Source of the DNA: JANQPX01 sp050633905
GTDB lineage: Bacteria > Pseudomonadota > Alphaproteobacteria > Geminicoccales > Geminicoccaceae
Length of the DNA stretch: 64,000 nucleotides
Assembly (NCBI GenBank): GCA_050633905.1
Contig: JBOEHJ010000055.1
Location: 1-64,000 of the forward strand
Direction of reading: 5' to 3'
Under the pieces are notes generated by a model, which worked only from the letters and a program-made list of their open reading frames with translations, was not told the DNA's origin and ran no database searches. Below, piece after piece: positions 8,782-17,129 of the stretch (positions are counted from its first letter, which is position 1; each line of letters begins with the position of its first letter). The translations under genes and the position numbers were made by a program.

Positions 8782-9639
8782 GTGACCACTGAAACGACGA
8801 ACGAGACGACGGCGAGTAATGGGGGTGGCGCCTCGCCACCTCCTCCCTTGCTTTCCATCAACAATATCGAAGTCGTCTATGATCACGTGATCCTTGCCCT
8901 TAAGGGGGTCTCCCTGGAGATCCCCAAAGGCGGGATTGTAGCACTGCTCGGAGCCAATGGTGCGGGCAAGAGCACCACGCTCAAGGCCGTGTCGAATATT
9001 CTGAAATCCGAACGCGGCGAGGTCACCAAGGGCGGGATCACCCTGGACGGCGATGTCATCCACCATCTCAGCCCCAACGATCTGGTGAAACGCGGCGTTG
9101 TGCAGGTGATGGAAGGACGCCACTGTTTTAGCCATCTCACCATCGAGGAAAACCTCCTGACCGGGGCCTATACCCGACGCGATGGCGCGCAGCCGATACA
9201 AGACGACCTCGATATGGTCTACGGCTATTTTCCACGCCTAAGGGAGCGCAGGCGCTCTATCGCCGGCTACACATCGGGCGGCGAACAGCAAATGTGTGCG
9301 ATCGGCCGCGCTTTGATGGCGAGGCCTGAGGTCATTCTCCTCGATGAGCCCAGCATGGGGCTGGCACCGCAACTTGTAGAAGAAATTTTCGAGATCATTT
9401 TTAAACTCAACCAAGACGAGAACGTAACCTTTCTTCTCGCGGAACAAAATACAAATATAGCCTTATCTTATGCAAAATATGGCTATATTCTCGAAAACGG
9501 TCGGGTTGTACTTGACGGCGACGCGGAAACGCTGCGAAAGAATGAGGACGTTAAGGAATTCTACCTTGGCGTCAGTACCAGCGGCCGCAAAAGCTTTCGT
9601 GACATCAAAAGCTACAAACGGCGTAAACGCTGGCTATAA
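8782..9639 (+). CDS. livF: LivF-like ABC transporter ATP-binding protein
   Basis: Second ATPase of the importer, about 285 residues. Walker A is GANGAGKST, signature SGGEQQMCAIGRAL, Walker B VILLDEPSMGL. The N-terminus has a low-complexity Thr/Asn/Gly stretch before the ABC domain begins near residue 30. The start is uncertain: GTG at 8782 sits six bases after AGGACGG, while TTG at 8776 lies directly on that ribosome site. It ends with a lysine/arginine-rich tail. Confidence 0.9.
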   Translation: MTTETTNETTASNGGGASPPPPLLSINNIEVVYDHVILALKGVSLEIPKGGIVALLGANGAGKSTTLKAVSNILKSERGEVTKGGITLDGDVIHHLSPNDLVKRGVVQVMEGRHCFSHLTIEENLLTGAYTRRDGAQPIQDDLDMVYGYFPRLRERRRSIAGYTSGGEQQMCAIGRALMARPEVILLDEPSMGLAPQLVEEIFEIIFKLNQDENVTFLLAEQNTNIALSYAKYGYILENGRVVLDGDAETLRKNEDVKEFYLGVSTSGRKSFRDIKSYKRRKRWL

Positions 9640-9657
9640 AATGGAGGAAATGCCGGC

Positions 9658-10488
9658 GTGATGAACAGCCAGGCATCGGCGACGTTGTTGCAGCGCATCG
9701 ACGTAGCCCTGACGTTGGCGTTGCGCAATGATCATGATCTTGCGCCGCTGACAGCGAGCGCGCAGCGCTTTGATACCCGTGACCTCTTCATCAAAGGGGT
9801 GTCCGAGCGCGACCTGCCGATCACGCTTGGGCGTGCGAGGCTGCATACTCCTCATTCGGGCATGGCGCTCGCGATCAACAGCTTCTTTCCCTGGCGCCAA
9901 GCAAGCCAGCAGCTGAAGCTTGCCAGCCATACGGGCTTTGATGCCATCCAGTTCGATGTGCGCTGCCCGACGGGCCTTCGGGGAACACCGCCTCATCTCG
10001 ACGCCCTTGCCCTTAGTGACGATCATGCCGTCGGCATCACCGTGCGCACGGTCGAGTATCTGACCAGGCGCCGCGCCTCCATCGCCTCGTCCTATGACGC
10101 GCTGCTCGAGGAAACACCAGGCATGAAAGCCTGGCATGACCATGTGGCCGATTGGCGTGCAGACCGGATCAGCTACCGGCATATCGATCTTGCAGCCCTG
10201 GTTAAATATGTCACAGCCCTCGCCCACACTTTCCCTGACCGCTCATCAACCCTGTTCTATCTCTACTGGGAGCCCATGAACGCGGACGCCTTCGATGCAT
10301 TTCACCACCACCGACATGAGCTACAGGCACTCGTCGAAGCTGTAAGCGGTGCCAGGGTCGATTTTGCGGCAACCAGTTTCGACCGCCTCTGGCAGGATTG
10401 GATCGACCTCGCCTCACCCGGCTGGGTGACCGATCACGTCGCACGCCTGCGCCGGCGCTACGCCGTCACACTGGATAGCACGAATTAG
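9658..10488 (+). CDS. Unknown protein resembling a nuclease-fold family, active site degenerate
   Basis: A 276-residue cytoplasmic protein, no signal peptide or membrane segment. Its text resembles a family of restriction-endonuclease-like proteins: a front NSFFPW, then GTPPHLDALA, then a strand where the family normally has E-x-K, a YDALLEE segment, a YRHIDLAALVKY segment, and LFYLYWEP with a late LWQDW. Here the strand reads GITVRTVEYL, so the catalytic Glu and Lys are replaced by Thr and Arg. I infer a non-catalytic or unrelated role. It follows livF closely (GGAGG upstream; GTG 9658 or ATG 9661) but has no evident link to transport. The family match is from memory. Confidence 0.6.
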   Translation: MMNSQASATLLQRIDVALTLALRNDHDLAPLTASAQRFDTRDLFIKGVSERDLPITLGRARLHTPHSGMALAINSFFPWRQASQQLKLASHTGFDAIQFDVRCPTGLRGTPPHLDALALSDDHAVGITVRTVEYLTRRRASIASSYDALLEETPGMKAWHDHVADWRADRISYRHIDLAALVKYVTALAHTFPDRSSTLFYLYWEPMNADAFDAFHHHRHELQALVEAVSGARVDFAATSFDRLWQDWIDLASPGWVTDHVARLRRRYAVTLDSTN

Positions 10489-10543
10489 TGGTCTTTATCC
10501 CTAAGGAATGCCTTTGATCCAAGCAGGGAAGAGGCGCCATAAA

Positions 10544-10605
10544 GCAGGATCAATTGGCTCATTCATCGACGGCCTTAGGTGCCAAATGACGTGGTCATAC
10601 CATGA
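10544..10605 (-). repeat. Hairpin repeat, copy 1 (inverted, intergenic)
   Basis: Read on the minus strand this contains the hairpin arm TGGT-ATG-ACCA (10592-10603), then CGTCATTTGG, and GTCGATGAATGAGCC, closely matching copy 3 (GCCTTCGACAAATGAGCC). It lies between two plus-strand genes and is the only copy not oriented with the gene before it. The distal box is worn (ATCCTGC). Confidence 0.6.
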
Positions 10606-10621
10606 ATGACCTTGAGACCAG

Positions 10622-11929
10622 ATGAGCTTACCTTTAAAAAGGAAAGATGAGCGTCAAGAATATCTGAAGCTGGACCATATGCCTGAAACCAAAGGTGATT
10701 TTTACGACCGTCTGGAGGTGAGATCTGCCGCCAGCCGGGACAAGTCGTTGCTGACGGCTCTTTCAGGCTTCCTGCATCAGGCCATTGAGAACGCTCCCGC
10801 CGTGGCAAACCAGCTCAACGGCATCGACCCGACATGCATCGACAGTTTTACGGCCTTGGCTACCATACAGTTGATGCGCAAGAGTGAGCTGATCGAAAAG
10901 CAGCAGGCCTCCCTGCCGTTTGGCGAGTTGAACGGTACGCCGGTCGCACGCCTTGGCAAAATTTTCGTCTCGCCTGGACCAATCTACGACCCGGAGGGAA
11001 CGCGGCCTGATTATTGGCGCTTTGCAAGGGCCATGTTCGCCGCTGGCTTTCGGCCCGGCGATTTGGTCCATAACACCTTCGCCTACCATTTGACTCCAGC
11101 AGGATCCATGGCCGAAAGCGGGGCAAGAGCCCTCGGCTGCCCGGTGATCGCCGCCGGCACCGGTCAAACAGAAAAACAGCTTCAGGTCATCGCGCAGCTC
11201 CGCCCGACCGCCTATGTCGGCACGCCGTCATTTCTGAAAATTCTCCTGGAGAAAGCGCGCGAGGACAAGGTTGACGCCTCCTCAATCAAGAAGGCCCTGG
11301 TATCGGGTGAAGCCTTCCCCCCTGCCCTTGCCAAGCAGTTCGAACAGGAATTCGGCATTTCAGCGTTTCAATGTTACGCCACCGCTGACATCGGTCTGAT
11401 CGCCTATGAGACCCAAGCGCGGGAAGGTCTGGTGATCGATGAGGAGGTCATCGTCGAGATCGTCAGGCCCGGTACTGGCGACCTTGTCGCTGAGGGCGAA
11501 GTGGGCGAGGTGGTGGTTACCGTCTTCAATCCCGATTATCCGCTGATCCGCTTTGCGACCGGCGACCTTTCCGCCGTCATACCATCGCCCAGTCCCTGCG
11601 GTCGCACCAATCGCCGGCTGAAAGGCTGGATGGGGCGGGCTGATCAGACAACCAAGATCAAGGGCATGTTCGTCCATCCCAAGCAAATCGCCGATATCGT
11701 CGGGCGCCATCCGGAAATCGCCAAGGCGTGCCTGATCGTGACAAGCAGCAACAGTCAGGACAGCATGCAGCTCGAATGCGAGGTCGAGCAGGCCTCACTT
11801 GATCTGGAAAAGGGCATCAATGCCAGCTTGAAGACCGTCACCAATTTGAACGGCAAGGTGACGTTCGTTGCGCCCGGCAGCCTCGCCAATGACGGCAAGG
11901 TCATCGACGACCGGCGCGAGCAGGGATAG
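10622..11929 (+). CDS. Phenylacetate-CoA ligase-like AMP-binding protein
   Basis: PaaK-family adenylate-forming ligase, 435 residues, unrelated in subgroup to the first ligase of the operon. It has the PaaK-type opening FYDRLEVRSAASRDKSL, a central RPTAYVGTPSFLKILLEK, the YATADIGLIAYE box and RFATGDLSAVI, and a C-terminal PaaK domain around GMFVHPKQIADIV. It likely forms an acyl- or aryl-CoA from the imported substrate. ATG at 10622 is listed, but the internal ATG at 10679 starts nearer the usual family N-terminus, so the start is unsure. Confidence 0.85.
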   Translation: MSLPLKRKDERQEYLKLDHMPETKGDFYDRLEVRSAASRDKSLLTALSGFLHQAIENAPAVANQLNGIDPTCIDSFTALATIQLMRKSELIEKQQASLPFGELNGTPVARLGKIFVSPGPIYDPEGTRPDYWRFARAMFAAGFRPGDLVHNTFAYHLTPAGSMAESGARALGCPVIAAGTGQTEKQLQVIAQLRPTAYVGTPSFLKILLEKAREDKVDASSIKKALVSGEAFPPALAKQFEQEFGISAFQCYATADIGLIAYETQAREGLVIDEEVIVEIVRPGTGDLVAEGEVGEVVVTVFNPDYPLIRFATGDLSAVIPSPSPCGRTNRRLKGWMGRADQTTKIKGMFVHPKQIADIVGRHPEIAKACLIVTSSNSQDSMQLECEVEQASLDLEKGINASLKTVTNLNGKVTFVAPGSLANDGKVIDDRREQG

Positions 11930-11948
11930 ACGGAACACGTCCTTGCCC

Positions 11949-12554
11949 ATGCTCGAAGCCCGAAACCTTGCCTGTGTCAGAGGCGGCCGCTCGGTATTTG
12001 CTGGGATTGAGTTCGGTTTGAACGCTGGCGACGTGCTTGCTCTTCGCGGTCCGAATGGTAGCGGCAAATCCACGCTTATTCGTCTGATGGCCGGCTTCTT
12101 GAGCCCGGTGATGGGTGACATCCGTTGGGAAGGCAACGATATCGGCAGAAACCTTGCCGACCATCGTGCTCGCCTCCACTATGTGGGCCATGCTGATGGG
12201 ATCAAAAATCTTTTGACCGTGCGCGAAAACCTCGCCTTCAATGTCGCATTGAATGGCGGCGCCAGCGACGCGCTGAACCGAGCCCTTGAGACATTCGATC
12301 TCGGATCGTTGGTCGACACGCCCGGCCGTTTCTTGTCGTCAGGCCAGCGCCGACGGCTCAGCCTTGCCCGCTTGGCCGCTGGTCATCGACCCCTTTGGCT
12401 CCTTGACGAGCCAGGCGTCGGCTTGGATGCCGCCAACCGCAACCGGCTTGAAACAGCAATCGATCGCCATCGTGAAGACGGTGGTATGGCGATCATCGCC
12501 ACCCATGGCGATGTCGAGGTAAAGCGAACGCTGGTCTTGGAGATGACCGGCTGA
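11949..12554 (+). CDS. ccmA: Haem exporter ATP-binding protein CcmA
   Basis: ABC ATPase of 201 residues, normal CcmA length. Walker A is GPNGSGKST, signature LSSGQRRRLSLARL, Walker B PLWLLDEPGVGLD, followed by the His switch in IIATHGD. With CcmB and CcmC it serves the system I cytochrome c maturation pathway at the inner membrane. ATG at 11949 lies 20 bases after the ligase stop. The TGA overlaps the ccmB ATG. Confidence 0.93.
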   Translation: MLEARNLACVRGGRSVFAGIEFGLNAGDVLALRGPNGSGKSTLIRLMAGFLSPVMGDIRWEGNDIGRNLADHRARLHYVGHADGIKNLLTVRENLAFNVALNGGASDALNRALETFDLGSLVDTPGRFLSSGQRRRLSLARLAAGHRPLWLLDEPGVGLDAANRNRLETAIDRHREDGGMAIIATHGDVEVKRTLVLEMTG

Positions 12555-13219
12555 TGACCGCGTTTGTCGCCATCATTCGGCGCGATCTCAAGCTTGGCCT
12601 GCGTAGCGGGATCGACAGCGCCCAGCCTCTGATCTTCTTCGTCATGGCGCTTTCGCTCTTTCCCCTAGGCGTCGGCCCAGCACCTGACATCCTGGAACGG
12701 ATCGGGGTCGGCATCATCTGGGTTCTGGCGCTTCTTGCTGTCATGCTCAGCCTCGATCGCATGTTTCAGGCCGATGCGGATGACGGCACGCTCGAACAAT
12801 TCGCGCTCGCCGACCTGCCGCTCGAACTCACCGTGCTCGCAAAATGCCTCGCCCATTGGCTGATGAGCGGCTTGCTCCTGGTGATCGCCTGCCCCCTCCT
12901 CGCCATCATGCTCAACCAGTCTGCCGACACCATCACCGTACTGACAATGGCCTTGCTGCTGGGAACACCGACCCTGACGCTGATCGGCAGTGTCGGCGCG
13001 GCCCTTCTCGTTGGTGCCAGGCGCGGCGGCGTGCTGATTGCGCTTCTCGTCCTCCCCCTCTACATTCCCGTTCTAATCTTCGGTGTCAGCGCCGTCGAAG
13101 GCGAGGTCATGGGCCTCGGCGGGCGGCCGCAGCTCCTTATTCTGGGCGCAATGTTCCTAGCTGCCCTCTCTCTTACCCCCTTTGCCAGTGCCGCAGCGCT
13201 TCGCCTGTCGATGGAGTGA
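12554..13219 (+). CDS. ccmB: Haem exporter membrane protein CcmB
   Basis: Inner-membrane protein of 221 residues with six hydrophobic segments, typical CcmB features RRDLKLGLRSG near the start and PLYIPVLIFG in the second half. It is the membrane partner of CcmA in releasing haem-loaded CcmE. The ATG shares one base with the ccmA stop. A run of seven T follows the stop at about 13227, but the only stem before it is five base pairs. Confidence 0.93.
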   Translation: MTAFVAIIRRDLKLGLRSGIDSAQPLIFFVMALSLFPLGVGPAPDILERIGVGIIWVLALLAVMLSLDRMFQADADDGTLEQFALADLPLELTVLAKCLAHWLMSGLLLVIACPLLAIMLNQSADTITVLTMALLLGTPTLTLIGSVGAALLVGARRGGVLIALLVLPLYIPVLIFGVSAVEGEVMGLGGRPQLLILGAMFLAALSLTPFASAAALRLSME

Positions 13220-13419
13220 TTGCGGTTTTTTTGTAACCACCCTCCCCGTTCTCCCATCGAACCTGCGAGAGGCTACCTTAGGACGTCAGTTGGCCGGGTG
13301 CGGAAAAAGGCTGGAACAGTTCTCAAACCATATCGAAGCAAATCTTTTCGCGACGAATTTACCATCCGACCTTCAAACGCGCGTAAAAACCGCCTAAGTA
13401 GCTGCTCTGGGAGTGATCA

Positions 13420-14142
13420 ATGCATAAATATGCCAACCCGTTGCGCTATCAGCGTATCGCCGATGCCATCTTTCCTTGGGCCCTAAGTGGTGCCGTAGCG
13501 ATGCTATGCGTTGGCCTCTACCAGGCACTCGTCGTGGCCCCCCCCGATTACCAGCAGGGCGAGGCTTATCGCATCATGTTCGTGCATGTGCCGGCTGCCT
13601 GGATGGCGTTGATGGTCTACAGCATGATGGCGGTCGCCAGCATCGTCAGCATAATCTGGCGTCACCCACTCGCCGAGATCGCTGCCCGTGCCGCCGCCCC
13701 GATCGGCGCCGTTTTCACTGCTATTGCCCTCATCACCGGCAGCGTCTGGGGCAAACCCATGTGGGGTACTTACTGGGTCTGGGATGCGCGGCTGACCTCC
13801 GTTCTGATCCTGTTTTTTCTCTATATAGGGTACGTCGCTCTGCATGATGCGTTCGACGACCCCGCAAGAGGTGCCCGTGCCGCTGCGATTTTGTGCCTTG
13901 TCGGTTCGGTGAATTTACCAATAATTAAATTCTCGGTGGAATGGTGGAACACACTACATCAACCAGCGAGCATCATGCGCACCGATGGTCCTGCGATCCA
14001 TCCAAGCATGCTGACGCCGCTGCTGGTGATGTGGGGTGCCTATATGTGCTTCTTTGTCACCGTGCACATATTACGTACGCGCGCTGAGCTAACCGATCGC
14101 AAAATCCGCAATCTCCGGCTTTCGACGGAGCCTGCAGTATAA
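13420..14142 (+). CDS. ccmC: Haem handling protein CcmC
   Basis: Inner-membrane protein of 240 residues with six hydrophobic segments. The tryptophan-rich WWD haem-binding signature is WGTYWVWDARLTS, and the haem-ligand histidines are expected in FVHVPAAWMA and in WWNTLHQPAS. CcmC loads haem onto CcmE in the periplasm. A 200-base gap separates it from ccmB. No ccmD, E, F or H follows in this window. Confidence 0.93.
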   Translation: MHKYANPLRYQRIADAIFPWALSGAVAMLCVGLYQALVVAPPDYQQGEAYRIMFVHVPAAWMALMVYSMMAVASIVSIIWRHPLAEIAARAAAPIGAVFTAIALITGSVWGKPMWGTYWVWDARLTSVLILFFLYIGYVALHDAFDDPARGARAAAILCLVGSVNLPIIKFSVEWWNTLHQPASIMRTDGPAIHPSMLTPLLVMWGAYMCFFVTVHILRTRAELTDRKIRNLRLSTEPAV

Positions 14143-14192
14143 AGCGAGTTCGCTTGTCAAATCGACGATCCTTGATGGATGGAGGGATAAAG

Positions 14193-16874
14193 ATGCAGGT
14201 TTCAGGTCAAGACAGTTTGGGTGTTCGTCAACAGTTGGATGTTGGCGGGACGTCCTATGACTACTTTTCACTGGAAGCCGCATCAAAAAAACTCGGCGAT
14301 ATCAGTCGTCTGCCCTATTCCTTGAAGGTTCTTCTTGAAAACCTCTTGCGCTTTGAAGATGGACGCTCAGTCACCTCTTCCGATATCGAAGCCGCGGTTG
14401 CCTGGCTCAAGACCCAGCGCTCCACCCAGGAAATCGCTTATCGCCCGGCGCGCGTATTGATGCAGGACTTCACTGGTGTGCCGGCCGTGGTCGATCTTGC
14501 CGCTATGCGCCAGGCCATGGTTCAACTCGGCGGCGATCCCGACAAGATCAACCCCCAATCGCCTGTCGATCTGGTGATCGATCACTCGGTTCAGGTGGAT
14601 ATGTTCGGCCAGCCAGGCGCCTTCCAGCGCAATGTCGAGCTGGAATATGAGCGTAACGGCGAGCGCTATGCTTTCCTTCGCTGGGGTGCTGAAGCCTTTG
14701 ATAATTTCAAGGTCGTGCCGCCCGGCACCGGCATCTGCCACCAGGTCAATCTCGAATATCTTTCGCAAGTCGTCTGGACCGGCAAGGAAGGTGACAAGCA
14801 AGTCGCTTATCCCGACACGCTGGTTGGCACCGACAGCCACACCACCATGGTGAACGGCCTTGGGGTGCTGGGTTGGGGCGTGGGTGGCATCGAAGCCGAA
14901 GCCGCGATGCTCGGCCAGCCGGTCTCGATGCTCATTCCAGAAGTCGTCGGCTTCAAGCTCAAGGGCGCCCTTCCCGAGGGCACGACGGCCACCGATCTGG
15001 TCTTGACCGTGACGCAGATGCTCCGCGCCCATGGCGTTGTCGGCAAGTTCGTTGAATTCTTCGGCCCGGGCCTCGACCATCTGCCGCTGGCGGACCGCGC
15101 GACCATCGGCAATATGGCGCCTGAATACGGGGCGACATGCGGTATTTTCCCGGTTGACCAGCGCACCATCGATTATCTGCGCCTGACCAACCGCGATGCT
15201 GGGCGCATTGCCTTGGCCGAAGCTTATGCCAAGGCCCAGGGCATGTGGCGCGACGCTGGCACGCCGGATCCGGTGTTTACCGACGTCCTGGAGCTGGACA
15301 TGGAAACGATCGAGCCCAGCCTTGCCGGTCCGAAACGCCCCCAGGATCGCGTGTTGCTGTCCGGTGCCAAGCAGGCCTTCGAGAAGGTCATGCCTGATCT
15401 CCTGGGTGGCAGCCCGGCTGATGCGACGATCGCGATGGAGGGCGCCGATGGTGACCTTACCCATGGCGATGTGGTCATCGCCGCGATCACCAGCTGCACC
15501 AATACCTCCAATCCCGGCGTCATGATCGGTGCTGGGCTCTTGGCCAAGAAGGCGCGCGAAAAAGGCCTGATGCCGAAGGGACATGTCAAAACGTCTCTCG
15601 CGCCGGGTTCCAAGGTGGTGACCGAATACCTGGAAAAGACCGGGCTGATGGATGACCTGGAAGCGATTGGTTTCGATCTGGTCGGCTATGGCTGCACGAC
15701 CTGCATCGGTAATTCCGGCCCGCTGCCCGAGCCGGTCGCCAAGGCGATCGACGACGGTAAGCTGGTGGCAACAGCGGTGCTCTCCGGCAACCGAAACTTC
15801 GAGGGCCGTGTGCATCCGCAAGTTAAAGCCAATTACCTCGCCTCCCCTCCCCTCGTGGTCGCCTATGCGCTTGCTGGGAGTTTGAAAATTGACCTGACCA
15901 AAGAGCCGCTTGGGACGGGCAGCGACGGCAATCCTGTCTACCTGAAAGATGTCTGGCCTACCCCTGCCGAGGTCCAGGACGCCGTTAGCACCGGTGTGAC
16001 AGAAAAAATGTTCCAATCAGCCTATGAGGGCGTCTTCAAGGGCGATGAGCGCTGGTCCAAGATCGCGGTCACCGGTGGTCAGGTCTATGATTGGGATGAC
16101 GGCAGCACCTATTGCCGCCTGCCGCCTTACTTCGAAGGCATGACCATGGAGCCGGACGCGATCACGGATATCGACGATGCTCGGATCCTGGCGATGCTCG
16201 GCGACAGCGTCACCACCGATCACATCTCACCGGCTGGCTCGATTGCCAAGGACAGCCCATCAGCAAGCTACTTCATGGAGCGTCAGATCCGCCCTCAAGA
16301 TTTCAATTCCTATGGGTCCAGGCGCGGCAATCATGAGGTGATGATGCGCGGCACCTTTGCCAATATTCGCCTGCGCAACGAGATGGCACCCGGCACCGAA
16401 GGCGGCTTTGCCAAGATCATGCCCGAAGGCAAGGTCACATCCATCTATGAGGCTGCCATGACCTATCAGGAGCGGGGTGTTCCCCTGCTGGTGATCGGCG
16501 GCAAGGAATATGGCACGGGCTCATCGCGTGACTGGGCCGCCAAGGGAACCAATCTCCTGGGAGTGAAAGCGGTGATCGCCGAAAGTTTCGAACGCATTCA
16601 CCGTTCCAACCTCGTCGGGATGGGGGTTTTGCCCTTGGTCTTCAAAGATGGCATGTCACGCAAATCCCTCAAGCTCGACGGTACCGAGACGTTCGATCTC
16701 AAAGGCCTTGCCGCCGGCATCAAGCCTCGCATGGACGTGCCCTGCACGATCAAGCGTGCCGATGGCTCGGTCGAGGAGATCCAACTCACCTGCCGTATCG
16801 ATACACTGGATGAGGTCGATTATTACCAACATGGCGGCATCCTCCACTACGTCCTTCGACAACTGGCCGCTTAG
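14193..16874 (+). CDS. acnA: Aconitate hydratase A
   Basis: Cytoplasmic TCA-cycle aconitase, 893 residues, interconverting citrate and isocitrate. The [4Fe-4S] cysteines are seen in TSCTNTSNPGVM and GYGCTTCIGNSGPL; the swivel domain carries GGKEYGTGSSRDWAAKG. ATG at 14193 is chosen because GGAGGG stands six bases upstream; the frame is open to a TTG at 14154. The stop codon directly abuts hairpin repeat copy 2. Confidence 0.97.
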   Translation: MQVSGQDSLGVRQQLDVGGTSYDYFSLEAASKKLGDISRLPYSLKVLLENLLRFEDGRSVTSSDIEAAVAWLKTQRSTQEIAYRPARVLMQDFTGVPAVVDLAAMRQAMVQLGGDPDKINPQSPVDLVIDHSVQVDMFGQPGAFQRNVELEYERNGERYAFLRWGAEAFDNFKVVPPGTGICHQVNLEYLSQVVWTGKEGDKQVAYPDTLVGTDSHTTMVNGLGVLGWGVGGIEAEAAMLGQPVSMLIPEVVGFKLKGALPEGTTATDLVLTVTQMLRAHGVVGKFVEFFGPGLDHLPLADRATIGNMAPEYGATCGIFPVDQRTIDYLRLTNRDAGRIALAEAYAKAQGMWRDAGTPDPVFTDVLELDMETIEPSLAGPKRPQDRVLLSGAKQAFEKVMPDLLGGSPADATIAMEGADGDLTHGDVVIAAITSCTNTSNPGVMIGAGLLAKKAREKGLMPKGHVKTSLAPGSKVVTEYLEKTGLMDDLEAIGFDLVGYGCTTCIGNSGPLPEPVAKAIDDGKLVATAVLSGNRNFEGRVHPQVKANYLASPPLVVAYALAGSLKIDLTKEPLGTGSDGNPVYLKDVWPTPAEVQDAVSTGVTEKMFQSAYEGVFKGDERWSKIAVTGGQVYDWDDGSTYCRLPPYFEGMTMEPDAITDIDDARILAMLGDSVTTDHISPAGSIAKDSPSASYFMERQIRPQDFNSYGSRRGNHEVMMRGTFANIRLRNEMAPGTEGGFAKIMPEGKVTSIYEAAMTYQERGVPLLVIGGKEYGTGSSRDWAAKGTNLLGVKAVIAESFERIHRSNLVGMGVLPLVFKDGMSRKSLKLDGTETFDLKGLAAGIKPRMDVPCTIKRADGSVEEIQLTCRIDTLDEVDYYQHGGILHYVLRQLAA

Positions 16875-16946
16875 CGGTGTGGTATGACCACACCATTGGG
16901 TTTTTGGCGCCGTCGAAAAACGAGCTTGGAATTCCGAGGGTATGCG
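16874..16946 (+). repeat. Hairpin repeat, copy 2 (after acnA)
   Basis: Begins on the acnA stop. It has the best stem of the set: GGTGTGGT-ATG-ACCACACC at 16876-16894, eight perfect pairs with a three-base loop. CATTGGGTTT follows, and the distal box is TCCGAGGGTATGCGG at about 16932-16946. Almost the same spacing is seen in copy 6. Confidence 0.8.
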
Positions 16947-17129
16947 GTTCCTTGTCGAAATGGCGCCAGGAACCATTCACGTAAAGAGCACCACTAGGAC
17001 GAGCGCGATCGAGAGTCAGGGATGGAAAGCACGATCAATCACGACGCAAGTGTTGCGCGAGCCATCACCGCAGGACCTGTCACCGGACAGTGAGACTCTG
17101 CGATCGATCACAGCCATCGAGACCGTCAC

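Noticed and set aside
13199..13234. Terminator at the end of ccmB (T run)
   Set aside because: The only possible stem is five pairs with a very long loop that lies inside the coding sequence.
14367..16016. A long open frame on the minus strand (549 codons) inside acnA
   Set aside because: It is the antisense shadow of a highly expressed, codon-biased gene; the plus frame has all aconitase motifs and the minus frame has none.
16874..16946. Hairpin repeats as ordinary rho-independent terminators
   Set aside because: No T tract follows any copy, the stem is short, and conservation extends 50 bases past the stem; copy 6 also lies inside an operon.
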